Origin: Actinomycetota bacterium | GTDB lineage: Bacteria; Actinomycetota; Actinomycetes; Nanopelagicales; Nanopelagicaceae | Assembly (NCBI GenBank): GCA_009927705.1 | Contig: RFMK01000155.1 | Coordinates: 1 to 11,974, forward strand | Length of the DNA stretch: 11,974 nucleotides | Reading direction: 5' to 3' | Shown here: in pieces, positions 1 through 5,966 of the stretch | Numbering within the stretch: position 1 is the first letter of the stretch | How the letters are laid out: each line of letters starts with the position of its first letter | Position numbers and translations under genes: made by a program | The notes under the pieces: generated by a model | Databases searched by the model: none | Told to the model about the DNA's origin: nothing | Seen by the model: only the letters and a program-made list of their open reading frames with translations

Positions 1-53
1 TGCAAGGCGCCATCGACAAGCGTGGGTCTGCCAACGTTCGTCAGGCCCCCTGA
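1..53 (+). CDS. possible 3' end of an unidentified upstream gene
   Basis: One of the three forward frames reads without interruption from the window edge to a TGA at 51-53 and would encode a short tail ending in GSANVRQAP. The stop lies 19 bases before the metY start codon, and the strong metY ribosome binding site (59-65) starts 5 bases after it, which is typical of adjacent genes in one operon. Another forward frame ends at a TAG at 58-60, so the frame choice is not certain. The peptide is too short for me to recognise a family. If real, it is co-oriented with metY and may be co-transcribed with it. Confidence 0.3.
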   Translation, partial: QGAIDKRGSANVRQAP

Positions 54-58
54 TTTTT

Positions 59-65
59 AGGGAGG
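59..65 (+). promoter_or_regulatory. strong Shine-Dalgarno site of metY
   Basis: AGGGAGG lies 7 bases upstream of a GTG codon at 73. This is the best ribosome binding site in the window and fixes GTG 73 as the metY start. No promoter or SAM-responsive leader is visible in the 72 bases before the gene, so any such control would lie upstream of the window. Confidence 0.8.
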
Positions 66-72
66 TTTATTC

Positions 73-1395
73 GTGTCATCTTTTTCCGTCACCAATGCTG
101 AGTTTGAAACCCGCCAGATCCATGCTGGCCAAGTTCCAGACCCCACGACCGGAGCTCGAGCACTGCCTCTCTACCAAACCACTGCGTATCAATTCCGCGA
201 TACAAAACATGCAGCAGATCTCTTCGGTTTGGCAGAGCTAGGCAATATCTACACCCGCATCATGAATCCAACTCAGGATGCAGTCGAACAACGAATCGCA
301 TCACTAGAAGGTGGAGTCGCAGCACTCCTAGTTTCATCGGGATCTGCCGCGACCACATTTGCGATTCTCAATGTTGCAGAAGCCGGGGATCACATTGTTT
401 CCTCGCCATCACTGTATGGCGGTACTTACAATTTATTCCACTACACCCTGCCAAAGTTCGGGATTGAAGTAACTTTCGTTGATAATCCTGAAGATCCAGA
501 GAGTTGGAAAAAAGCTGTCCGTCCAAACACCAAAGCATTCTTTGGTGAGACGATTGCAAACCCTAAGAACGATGTCTTAGATATTGCTGCAGTTGCAAAA
601 GTTGCGCATGACCATGGCGTTCCACTCATCGTGGATAACACTGTTGCAACTCCATTCTTGATTCGTCCAATTGAACATGGCGCAGATGTCGTCGTTCACT
701 CCGCAACGAAGTTCCTTTCTGGACACGGAAACGCAGTTGTCGGCGCAATCGTTGATGCTGGAAAGTTTGACTATGCACAATATCCAGATCGCTTCAAGAA
801 TTTCAATCAACCAGATCCGAGTTATCACGGCTTGGTTTACGCTCAAGCGCTCGGAGTTGGCTCTGCTTTTGGTGCGAATTTGGCCTACATATTCAAGATT
901 CGCTTGACCTTGCTCCGCGACATCGGCGCTGCGGTTGCGCCTTTCAATGCCTGGTTGCTAGCGCAAGGACTTGAGACTCTCTCACTTCGCATCGAACGCC
1001 ATGTCGACAACGCGAAAGCGGTCGCAACCTGGCTCGAAAGCCATCCCCAGGTAGAGAAAGTGAACTATGCATCACTTGCTTCCTCACCGTGGAATGCGCT
1101 CGCAAAGAAATACTGCCCACGTGGCAGCGGCTCTGTCCTCTCCTTCGAAATTAAAGGTGGCGTAGAAGCTGGAAAGAAGTTCATTGAAGCTTTAAACATC
1201 TTCTCTCACGTCGCAAATATTGGCGATGTTCGTTCGTTGGCTATTCATCCAGCATCAACGACGCACTCTCAATTAACCCCAGCCGAACAACTTCAAGCTG
1301 GCGTTACTCCAGGACTAGTTCGACTCAGCCTTGGAATTGAAAACATTGCTGATATCAAGTCAGATCTCGAAAAAGCTTTCGCAGCTGCGAAGTAA
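73..1395 (+). CDS. metY: O-acetylhomoserine aminocarboxypropyltransferase (sulfhydrylase), PLP-dependent
   Basis: This cytosolic enzyme condenses O-acetyl-L-homoserine with sulfide to give L-homocysteine and acetate, the direct sulfhydrylation route to methionine. The 440 residues match the usual MetY length, which is longer than the roughly 380-400 residues of MetB/MetC-type Cys/Met-metabolism PLP enzymes. Visible family features are the N-terminal TRQIHAGQ, the YTRIMNPT block near residues 60-67 (phosphate contact from the neighbouring subunit), the SSGSAAT turn near 88-94, Asp188 in VDNT which pairs with the pyridine nitrogen, and the Schiff-base Lys213 in HSATKFLSGHG. The C-terminal GLVRLSLGIEN motif is intact. 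The GTG start at 73 has a strong ribosome binding site. metX follows after 19 bases and supplies its substrate, so the two are very probably one operon. The identification of the family is firm; a preference for acetyl- over succinyl-homoserine is inferred from the adjacent metX. Confidence 0.96.
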   Translation: MSSFSVTNAEFETRQIHAGQVPDPTTGARALPLYQTTAYQFRDTKHAADLFGLAELGNIYTRIMNPTQDAVEQRIASLEGGVAALLVSSGSAATTFAILNVAEAGDHIVSSPSLYGGTYNLFHYTLPKFGIEVTFVDNPEDPESWKKAVRPNTKAFFGETIANPKNDVLDIAAVAKVAHDHGVPLIVDNTVATPFLIRPIEHGADVVVHSATKFLSGHGNAVVGAIVDAGKFDYAQYPDRFKNFNQPDPSYHGLVYAQALGVGSAFGANLAYIFKIRLTLLRDIGAAVAPFNAWLLAQGLETLSLRIERHVDNAKAVATWLESHPQVEKVNYASLASSPWNALAKKYCPRGSGSVLSFEIKGGVEAGKKFIEALNIFSHVANIGDVRSLAIHPASTTHSQLTPAEQLQAGVTPGLVRLSLGIENIADIKSDLEKAFAAAK

Positions 1396-1414
1396 TTTTG
1401 ATCAGACTTTCATC

Positions 1415-2512
1415 ATGACAATCTCAGATCGCGTCACAGGTGCATGGCTTGAAACCCATGACCCTGGCGCGCGCATCTTCCACAAACTTGGTGATCTGCC
1501 TTTGGAATCTGGCGAAGTGCTGCCGGATGTCACAATCGCATACCAAACATGGGGAACACTCAACGCAGATCGATCAAACGCGATCTTGATCAATCATGCG
1601 CTGACGGGATGGTCTGATGTTCCTGCTTGGTGGCCAGAAATGGTTGGTCCAGGCTTACCGTTCGACACCGATCACTACTTCATCATCTGTCCAAATGTCA
1701 TTGGCGGATGCCAAGGAAGTACTGGGCCTTCATCGCTTGCACCCGATGGCAAGCGATGGGGTTCGCGGTTTCCATTTCTCACAGTCCGCGATTTAGTTCG
1801 GGCAGAAGTAGAACTTTCCAATCAATTAGGAATTCCGGGGTATGTGCTTGCAGTTGGCCCATCACTCGGTGGAATGCGCTCACTAGAGTGGGCGATCGAA
1901 CACCCAGATCGAATTGGCGCAATCTGCACGATTGGATCCTCAGCTGTCGCAACCGGCGATCAGATTGGCACGTGGAGTACAGAGATACATGCCATCAAAG
2001 CTGATCCATATTTCAATGGCGGGGATTACTATCACCAAGAAGTAGGCCCAGTCGAAGGTATGGGAATCGCCCGAAAAATCGCCCATCTGACCTATCGGAC
2101 TGAATATGAGATGGATACCCGATTTGGCCGCGATCTTCAGGGAGATGACACTGGTCGATATGCCGTTACTTCATACCTCGATCATCAAGCGCGGAAATTA
2201 CAACGTCGATTTGATGCCAACACCTACATCGCACTCGAATCAGCGATGATTTCGCACGATATTGGCCGAGATCGTGGGGGAGTTGCTGCCGCGCTGGCAA
2301 CCGCGCGAGTGCCGATAGTCGTCGTTTCCATCGATACCGATCGACTCTTTCCGCCTCGACTCCAAGAAGAGATTGCAGAACTTACGCCTACAGCCCAGCT
2401 CTTGAAGCGAATATCCTCACCTTTTGGTCATGATGGGTTCTTGATTGAAGTGGAGACGGTGGGAGAGATCATCCGCGAATCTCTCGATTTAGCCCACGCC
2501 AAGAGGCCATAA
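1415..2512 (+). CDS. metX: homoserine O-acetyltransferase (alpha/beta hydrolase fold)
   Basis: MetX transfers an acetyl group from acetyl-CoA to L-homoserine, the first committed step of methionine synthesis here, and feeds MetY encoded just upstream. The 365 residues are the usual length. The catalytic triad can be seen: nucleophile Ser150 in GPSLGGMR, Asp309 in DTDRLFPP, and His339 in FGHDGF. The oxyanion region NHALTG (residues 60-65) and the NVIGGCQGSTGPSS block (94-107) are typical of the family. I chose ATG 1415, which gives MTISDRVTG; the frame is open back to an ATG at 1331, but that would overlap metY by 65 bases and add residues with no family resemblance. No clear Shine-Dalgarno site precedes 1415, so translation may depend on coupling with metY. 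The gene lies inside a compact met operon with a 19-base gap to metY. Confidence 0.95.
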   Translation: MTISDRVTGAWLETHDPGARIFHKLGDLPLESGEVLPDVTIAYQTWGTLNADRSNAILINHALTGWSDVPAWWPEMVGPGLPFDTDHYFIICPNVIGGCQGSTGPSSLAPDGKRWGSRFPFLTVRDLVRAEVELSNQLGIPGYVLAVGPSLGGMRSLEWAIEHPDRIGAICTIGSSAVATGDQIGTWSTEIHAIKADPYFNGGDYYHQEVGPVEGMGIARKIAHLTYRTEYEMDTRFGRDLQGDDTGRYAVTSYLDHQARKLQRRFDANTYIALESAMISHDIGRDRGGVAAALATARVPIVVVSIDTDRLFPPRLQEEIAELTPTAQLLKRISSPFGHDGFLIEVETVGEIIRESLDLAHAKRP

Positions 2513-2537
2513 ACCCGCCTTAATGTGCATTCTGGCC

Positions 2538-2546
2538 TGTGGACAA
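2538..2546 (-). promoter_or_regulatory. perfect DnaA-box 9-mer beside the rpoD -10 element
   Basis: TGTGGACAA on the plus strand is the reverse complement of TTGTCCACA, the DnaA-box form favoured in Streptomyces and relatives. It ends two bases before the TATAAT at 2549, so a DnaA protomer bound here would cover the promoter spacer. A single 9-mer can occur by chance, so function is inferred from its position only. Confidence 0.4.
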
Positions 2547-2548
2547 TT

Positions 2549-2554
2549 TATAAT
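2549..2554 (+). promoter_or_regulatory. probable -10 element of the rpoD promoter
   Basis: A perfect TATAAT sits in the 116-base gap between metX and rpoD, in an AT-rich patch. At 16-18 bases upstream there is no good -35 hexamer (best hexamers match about 2 of 6), so the promoter may need an activator or rely mainly on its -10. Transcription would start near 2561, leaving a leader of about 68 bases. No intrinsic terminator for the met operon is visible, so read-through from metX may also contribute to rpoD expression. Confidence 0.6.
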
Positions 2555-2591
2555 ATAGCCATAGCCAGTTTCCCCGCCGCTGGTGAGTACA

Positions 2592-2608
2592 TCTGACAGA
2601 TCGTCAGA
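2592..2608 (+). other. small hairpin in the rpoD leader
   Basis: TCTGAC and GTCAGA form a perfect 6-base-pair stem around a 5-base loop, 7 bases before the AAAGG ribosome binding site at 2616-2620 and about 20 bases before the start codon. There is no T-run after it, so it is not a terminator. It could influence translation initiation or mRNA stability, but a stem this short may be coincidental. Confidence 0.3.
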
Positions 2609-2628
2609 ACAAAGCAAAGGACTATTTC

Positions 2629-4074
2629 GTGCCTGTATCTCGTGCGCCCAAAAACGCAAGCAAGAAGAGCATTGCAAAAAAGAGCGCCGTAAAGAAGAGC
2701 ACAACTGCAAAGAAGAGCAGTAACAAAGCTGCGAAGAAAAATTTGAAGAAAGGTCCTCGCCTTTTCCCAACAAAGGCAGAGCTAGAGGCACTCAAGGCTG
2801 CAAAAGAAGCAAAGAGCGCGCCGGCGGAGAAGAAGGGTCCACGTCGCTTCCCAACCAAAGCCGAACTAGAAGCCATGAAGGCTGCGCAATCTGGCAGCTC
2901 TGGGCCAGCGCCAGTTACAGAGACAACAAAGACTTCAGGAAAGAAATTAGTCGAAAAAATTGATGGTGAAGATGTCGAGCTAGAGGAAGTTGAGCTTGAA
3001 GATTTAGAGAAGCTTGTTGCTGAAACGGGAGAAGAGACTCCAGAAGGACAATCTGATGTCCGCGTCGTCAATCTCACCGAAGAAGCAAAGCAAGAAGAAG
3101 GTGAATTCACCCTAAAGGATTCTGAAGAAGATGACGCGCCACCACAGACCGTTCTCACTGCGGGTGCAACAGCTGACCCAGTAAAGGATTATTTGAAACA
3201 GATTGGCCGCGTTGCACTTCTAAATGCTGAACTTGAAGTTGAGCTAGCAATGCGCATCGAAGCAGGTCTCTTTGCTGAGGAACGTTTGAATGGAAGCGAG
3301 AAACTTGATCGTTCTTTGAAGCGGGAATTGGAATGGATTGCCGAGGATGGCAAGCGCGCCAAGAACCATCTCCTGGAAGCAAATCTTCGTCTCGTAGTTT
3401 CGCTGGCAAAGCGTTACACCGGCCGCGGAATGCTATTCCTTGATTTGATTCAAGAAGGAAACCTCGGTCTCATCCGCGCAGTCGAGAAGTTCGACTACAC
3501 GAAGGGCTATAAGTTCTCGACTTACGCCACCTGGTGGATTCGCCAGGCGATTACTCGTGCGATGGCGGATCAAGCTCGCACCATCCGTATTCCAGTCCAT
3601 ATGGTTGAAGTCATCAACAAACTCGCTCGTGTTCAGCGTCAAATGTTGCAAGATCTTGGTCGCGAACCGACTCCAGAAGAGCTCGCAAAAGAACTTGATA
3701 TGACACCTGAGAAAGTTGTCGAAGTTCAGAAATATGGCCGCGAACCAATCTCACTTCATACTCCACTGGGTGAAGAGGGAGATTCAGAGTTCGGAGATCT
3801 CATTGAAGATTCTGAGGCGATTGTTCCTGCCGACGCAGTCTCGTTCACGCTTCTCCAAGAACAACTCCACTCCGTGCTCGATACTCTCTCTGAGCGTGAA
3901 GCAGGCGTGGTTGCGATGCGCTTCGGTCTTACTGATGGTCAGCCAAAGACGCTCGATGAAATCGGCAAGGTGTACGGCGTCACTCGCGAACGTATCCGAC
4001 AGATTGAATCCAAGACGATGTCCAAACTACGACACCCATCGCGATCACAAGTCCTCCGCGATTACCTCGACTAG
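2629..4074 (+). CDS. rpoD: primary (housekeeping) RNA polymerase sigma factor, RpoD/HrdB type
   Basis: This sigma-70 group 1 protein directs RNA polymerase to housekeeping promoters. Of the 481 residues, about 1-180 form a non-conserved extension: a Lys/Ala/Ser-rich basic part (1-41), two copies of a 19-residue motif (40-58 and 68-86), and an acidic part (about 111-171). Region 1.2 begins at DPVKDYLKQIGR (183-194). Region 2 (about 251-325) holds the core-binding and -10 recognition sequences, including NLRLVVSLAKRYTGRG and YATWWIRQAITRAMADQ. Region 3 covers about 326-400. Region 4 (about 413-481) has the helix-turn-helix that reads the -35 element and ends in VTRERIRQIESKTMSKLRHP, followed by the short tail typical of primary sigmas. 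The GTG start at 2629 is supported by AAAGG 8 bases upstream. Two small genes follow without a terminator. The family is certain. Confidence 0.97.
   Translation: MPVSRAPKNASKKSIAKKSAVKKSTTAKKSSNKAAKKNLKKGPRLFPTKAELEALKAAKEAKSAPAEKKGPRRFPTKAELEAMKAAQSGSSGPAPVTETTKTSGKKLVEKIDGEDVELEEVELEDLEKLVAETGEETPEGQSDVRVVNLTEEAKQEEGEFTLKDSEEDDAPPQTVLTAGATADPVKDYLKQIGRVALLNAELEVELAMRIEAGLFAEERLNGSEKLDRSLKRELEWIAEDGKRAKNHLLEANLRLVVSLAKRYTGRGMLFLDLIQEGNLGLIRAVEKFDYTKGYKFSTYATWWIRQAITRAMADQARTIRIPVHMVEVINKLARVQRQMLQDLGREPTPEELAKELDMTPEKVVEVQKYGREPISLHTPLGEEGDSEFGDLIEDSEAIVPADAVSFTLLQEQLHSVLDTLSEREAGVVAMRFGLTDGQPKTLDEIGKVYGVTRERIRQIESKTMSKLRHPSRSQVLRDYLD
2746..2886 (+). repeat. diverged tandem repeat encoding two 19-residue motifs in the sigma factor N-terminus
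   Basis: Copy 1 (2746-2802, residues 40-58) and copy 2 (2830-2886, residues 68-86) both encode KKGPRxFPTKAELEAxKAA and lie 84 bases apart. Of 19 codons, 7 are identical, 10 differ synonymously and only 2 change the amino acid (Leu/Arg and Leu/Met). The duplication is therefore old at the DNA level but conserved at the protein level. Confidence 0.85.
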
Positions 4075-4077
4075 GAG
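4073..4077 (+). promoter_or_regulatory. Shine-Dalgarno site of the CDGSH gene, overlapping the rpoD stop codon
   Basis: AGGAG overlaps the TAG stop of rpoD (4072-4074) and lies 6 bases before ATG 4084. The overlap suggests that translation of the small gene is coupled to that of the sigma factor. Confidence 0.7.
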
Positions 4078-4083
4078 TAAGAA

Positions 4084-4275
4084 ATGTCTGATCGTCCAAA
4101 GATTTACGTAAAACCTAACGGGTCGATTCGCGTCACTGGCGCGGCTGATTTCGTTGATGCAGAAGGAAATGTCATCGAAACTAAAGAGAACTTCTCACTC
4201 TGCCGTTGTGGTCATTCCAAAGAGAAACCGTTCTGCGATGGCTCACACCGCGAAGCTGGATTCCAAGCCGAATAA
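4084..4275 (+). CDS. CDGSH-type [2Fe-2S] iron-sulfur protein
   Basis: This 63-residue protein carries one complete CDGSH domain, which holds a redox-active and often labile [2Fe-2S] cluster on three cysteines and one histidine. The ligands are visible as Cys40, Cys42, Cys51 and His55 in the run CRCGHSKEKPFCDGSH, an exact match to the family pattern including the conserved Ser45 and Pro49. There is no signal peptide or membrane segment, so it is probably a soluble cytosolic electron-transfer or cluster-handling protein. Its partner is unknown. It starts 9 bases after rpoD, and its 3' end overlaps the following FAD oxidoreductase gene by 38 bases, so the three genes are probably one transcript. 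A role as redox partner of that flavoenzyme is inference from the overlap. Confidence 0.9.
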   Translation: MSDRPKIYVKPNGSIRVTGAADFVDAEGNVIETKENFSLCRCGHSKEKPFCDGSHREAGFQAE

Positions 4276-5581
4276 CTCGCTCTGGGCTAATCGTTCCACT
4301 CAGAGCGTATCGAGCCACACTTTTTCTGATTCGTATGACGTTGCCATCATTGGTGGTGGCTTCTCCGGTTTATGGAGCGCGTATCACTTAAAGAAACTCA
4401 ATCCCAAACTCTCAATCGTTATTTTTGAAGCGCGTCATTGCGGATTCGGTGCCAGTGGCCGCAACGGTGGTTGGGTATCGTCGGACTACCCCGTCTATCG
4501 ATCGACGTTAGAAAAACGTTATGGAGTTGATAGAACGAGCGCTCTTTTCCAATCGCTCACAAATGCAATTAATGAACTAGGCACTGTCGCACAATCCATC
4601 GCTCCACAAGCAAACTTTGTTAAATCTGGAACAGTGTTGTTTGCCCGAAATCTCGCACAAGAACGTCGTCTCAAGGCAAGCGAAGATGACCTTCATGTAT
4701 GGAAGAAACCAGACGAATTGCGAGGGATGATCAATGTTTCGCAATTGCGCGGCGGACTCTTTAATTCAGAGTGCGCAACGATCAATCCGATGGGATTGGT
4801 TGATGGGCTGGTCAATCATCTCAGATCAATCGGTGTGACGATCTGTGAAGGGGTCTTTGCCTCTCGCGTAGAGGGTGGAGTTCTCGCAAATAGCGCAATG
4901 GTGTCGGCCTCGATAGTCATCCAGGCCACAGAAGTCTTTGGCGATCCCGCTCGCGATTTCATTCCGCTCTATTCACTCATGATCGCTACTGAACCGTTGT
5001 CAGAGGATTTATGGCGCGAGATCGGCGTTGAATCACGCTTTACTTTTGCTGAAGGCTCACATCTCATCAACTATGCACAACGCACGGCAGATAATCGAAT
5101 CGCAATTGGCGGACGAGGCGCTACTTATCCCTATGGATCGCGGCTTGTGCCAGCAAAAGAAATGACTGATTACGTTCATGCACACCTACGCGAATTGGTA
5201 CAGCAATGGTTTCCAGCGCTTCAAAGGATCACTTTTTCTCATGCGTGGGGTGGCGCTGTTGCAATCACTCGAGATTGGGAACCGTATGTTCAGTTCGATG
5301 CTAGTTCTGGATTCGGCCGGTTAGGTGGTTATGCCGGCGATGGCGTAACGATGAGTTTCCTGGCGAGCAAGATTCTGGCAAATCTCATCACAGGTAGATC
5401 TGAACCCATTACACAATTACATTTCGTCAATCGAAAGATTAGAAAATGGGAACCAGAACCCTTGCGTTACATCGCAGTGAATAGCCTGGTGAAAATGAGC
5501 GGAGTTGCAGATAAAGAAGAGGCGAAGACATCGAGACCAAGTTTGGTCTCAAGGATTATTGCGCCGCTGATTCTTCGATAA
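4238..5581 (+). CDS. FAD-dependent oxidoreductase, DAO (glycine/D-amino-acid oxidase-like) family
   Basis: The protein is a flavoenzyme of the DAO superfamily that probably oxidises an amine or amino acid. The N-terminal Rossmann motif DVAIIGGGFSGLWSA (residues 34-48) binds the FAD ADP moiety, with Glu64 in IFEA at the ribose position. RxCGFGASGRNGGW (67-79) is the loop found in gamma-glutamylputrescine-oxidase-like and related DAO enzymes, and GRLGGYAGDGVTMSFLAS near the C-terminus is the second FAD-contacting segment. Length is 447 residues from ATG 4238, in the normal range. The frame is open back to 4154, but that start lies deep in the CDGSH gene and its extra residues look like a shadow translation; no ATG, GTG or TTG in this frame lies between 4238 and the Rossmann motif. 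No secretion signal is seen. The substrate is not determined: a polyamine or sarcosine-like compound is possible. The 3' end overlaps a minus-strand gene by 26 bases. Confidence 0.88.
   Translation: MAHTAKLDSKPNNSLWANRSTQSVSSHTFSDSYDVAIIGGGFSGLWSAYHLKKLNPKLSIVIFEARHCGFGASGRNGGWVSSDYPVYRSTLEKRYGVDRTSALFQSLTNAINELGTVAQSIAPQANFVKSGTVLFARNLAQERRLKASEDDLHVWKKPDELRGMINVSQLRGGLFNSECATINPMGLVDGLVNHLRSIGVTICEGVFASRVEGGVLANSAMVSASIVIQATEVFGDPARDFIPLYSLMIATEPLSEDLWREIGVESRFTFAEGSHLINYAQRTADNRIAIGGRGATYPYGSRLVPAKEMTDYVHAHLRELVQQWFPALQRITFSHAWGGAVAITRDWEPYVQFDASSGFGRLGGYAGDGVTMSFLASKILANLITGRSEPITQLHFVNRKIRKWEPEPLRYIAVNSLVKMSGVADKEEAKTSRPSLVSRIIAPLILR
5533..5550. terminator. candidate bidirectional hairpin at a convergent gene junction
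   Basis: GAGACCAA and TTGGTCTC are perfect inverted arms separated by two bases, giving a stem of 7 pairs with a 4-base loop. It lies within the last codons of the FAD oxidoreductase gene and just past the stop codon (5556) of the opposing gene. Neither side has a proper T-run, so it is at best a weak terminator or an mRNA 3'-end stabiliser for either transcript. Confidence 0.4.
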
Positions 5582-5774
5582 GGCGAGAAGTCTCGTCATC
5601 AATACGAGCTGCTTTCTCGGCGAGACCTTCTTGGTACTTCTTGGCGTGATGACCGCAGAAGAGTAATTCGAATCCATTTGCCATGACGGCGCGTACATAC
5701 GCTTGAGCACCACAACGATCACAACGATCAAGGGCGTTAAGTGGCGTGGAATCGAGTACTACATTCTCAGTCAT
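5556..5774 (-). CDS. DUF7455-like small zinc-ribbon protein
   Basis: This 72-residue protein has a CxxC...CxxH arrangement: Cys18 and Cys21 in RCDRCGAQAYVR, then Cys40 and His43 in LLFCGHHAKKY. That pattern and the flanking residues resemble the small actinobacterial family I know as DUF7455, which often lies beside the primary sigma factor and topoisomerase IV genes. The four residues probably bind one zinc ion; the remainder (about 45-72) looks like a charged helix. The function of the family is unknown to me. The ATG at 5774 has AAAGG about 9 bases upstream on the minus strand. The 3' end overlaps the FAD oxidoreductase gene by 26 bases, and the gene diverges from parE. Confidence 0.82.
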   Translation of the reverse strand: MTENVVLDSTPLNALDRCDRCGAQAYVRAVMANGFELLFCGHHAKKYQEGLAEKAARIDDETSRLIEESAAQ

Positions 5775-5966
5775 GAGAGCCTGCCTTTCGTATCTCGTTT
5801 CAGAGTTCTGACTTGTGCCTACTGGAACATCAAACCACCTATGAGTTATTCCCCGCAGGTTAAAAACAAAGTTTTTTCACTTTCACGCCAGAATTTGTGA
5901 AATTATCGACAAATTCCCAGCAAGGTCGGCGCGTAATCCAGTCCAGAAATACTTCGGTCGATACCC
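5775..5966. promoter_or_regulatory. divergent promoter region between the DUF7455-like gene and parE
   Basis: This 192-base gap is the longest non-coding stretch in the window and should hold the promoters of both flanking genes. I could not assign a convincing -35/-10 pair on either strand. The stretch from about 5860 to 5915 is AT-rich and contains TTTCACTTTCAC (5875-5886) followed 10 bases later by GTGAAA (5897-5902), a possible operator-like inverted repeat. An AATTAT at 5901-5906 is a poor -10 candidate for parE. I see no hidden gene here. Confidence 0.5.

Noticed and set aside
48..62. CCCT/AGGG hairpin that might hide the metY Shine-Dalgarno site or act as a terminator
   Set aside because: Only four base pairs; too weak to support either role.
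1331..1414. Upstream ATG that would lengthen metX by 28 residues
   Set aside because: It lies inside metY, has no ribosome binding site, and the extra residues do not resemble MetX N-termini.
2565..2583. CCAG/CTGG inverted repeat after metX as a terminator
   Set aside because: Four-base-pair stem with an 11-base loop and no T-run.
2622..3158. 178-codon open frame antisense to the rpoD N-terminus
   Set aside because: Its Ser/Phe-rich low-complexity product is what the reverse of Lys- and Glu-rich codons gives; it has no ribosome binding site and no family features.
4154..4237. Upstream ATG that would lengthen the FAD oxidoreductase
   Set aside because: The extra residues are a shadow of the CDGSH coding frame; ATG 4238 leaves a normal length before the Rossmann motif.
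5903..5911. TTATCGACA as a second DnaA box upstream of parE
   Set aside because: It differs from the consensus TTATCCACA at a conserved position, and no other box lies nearby.
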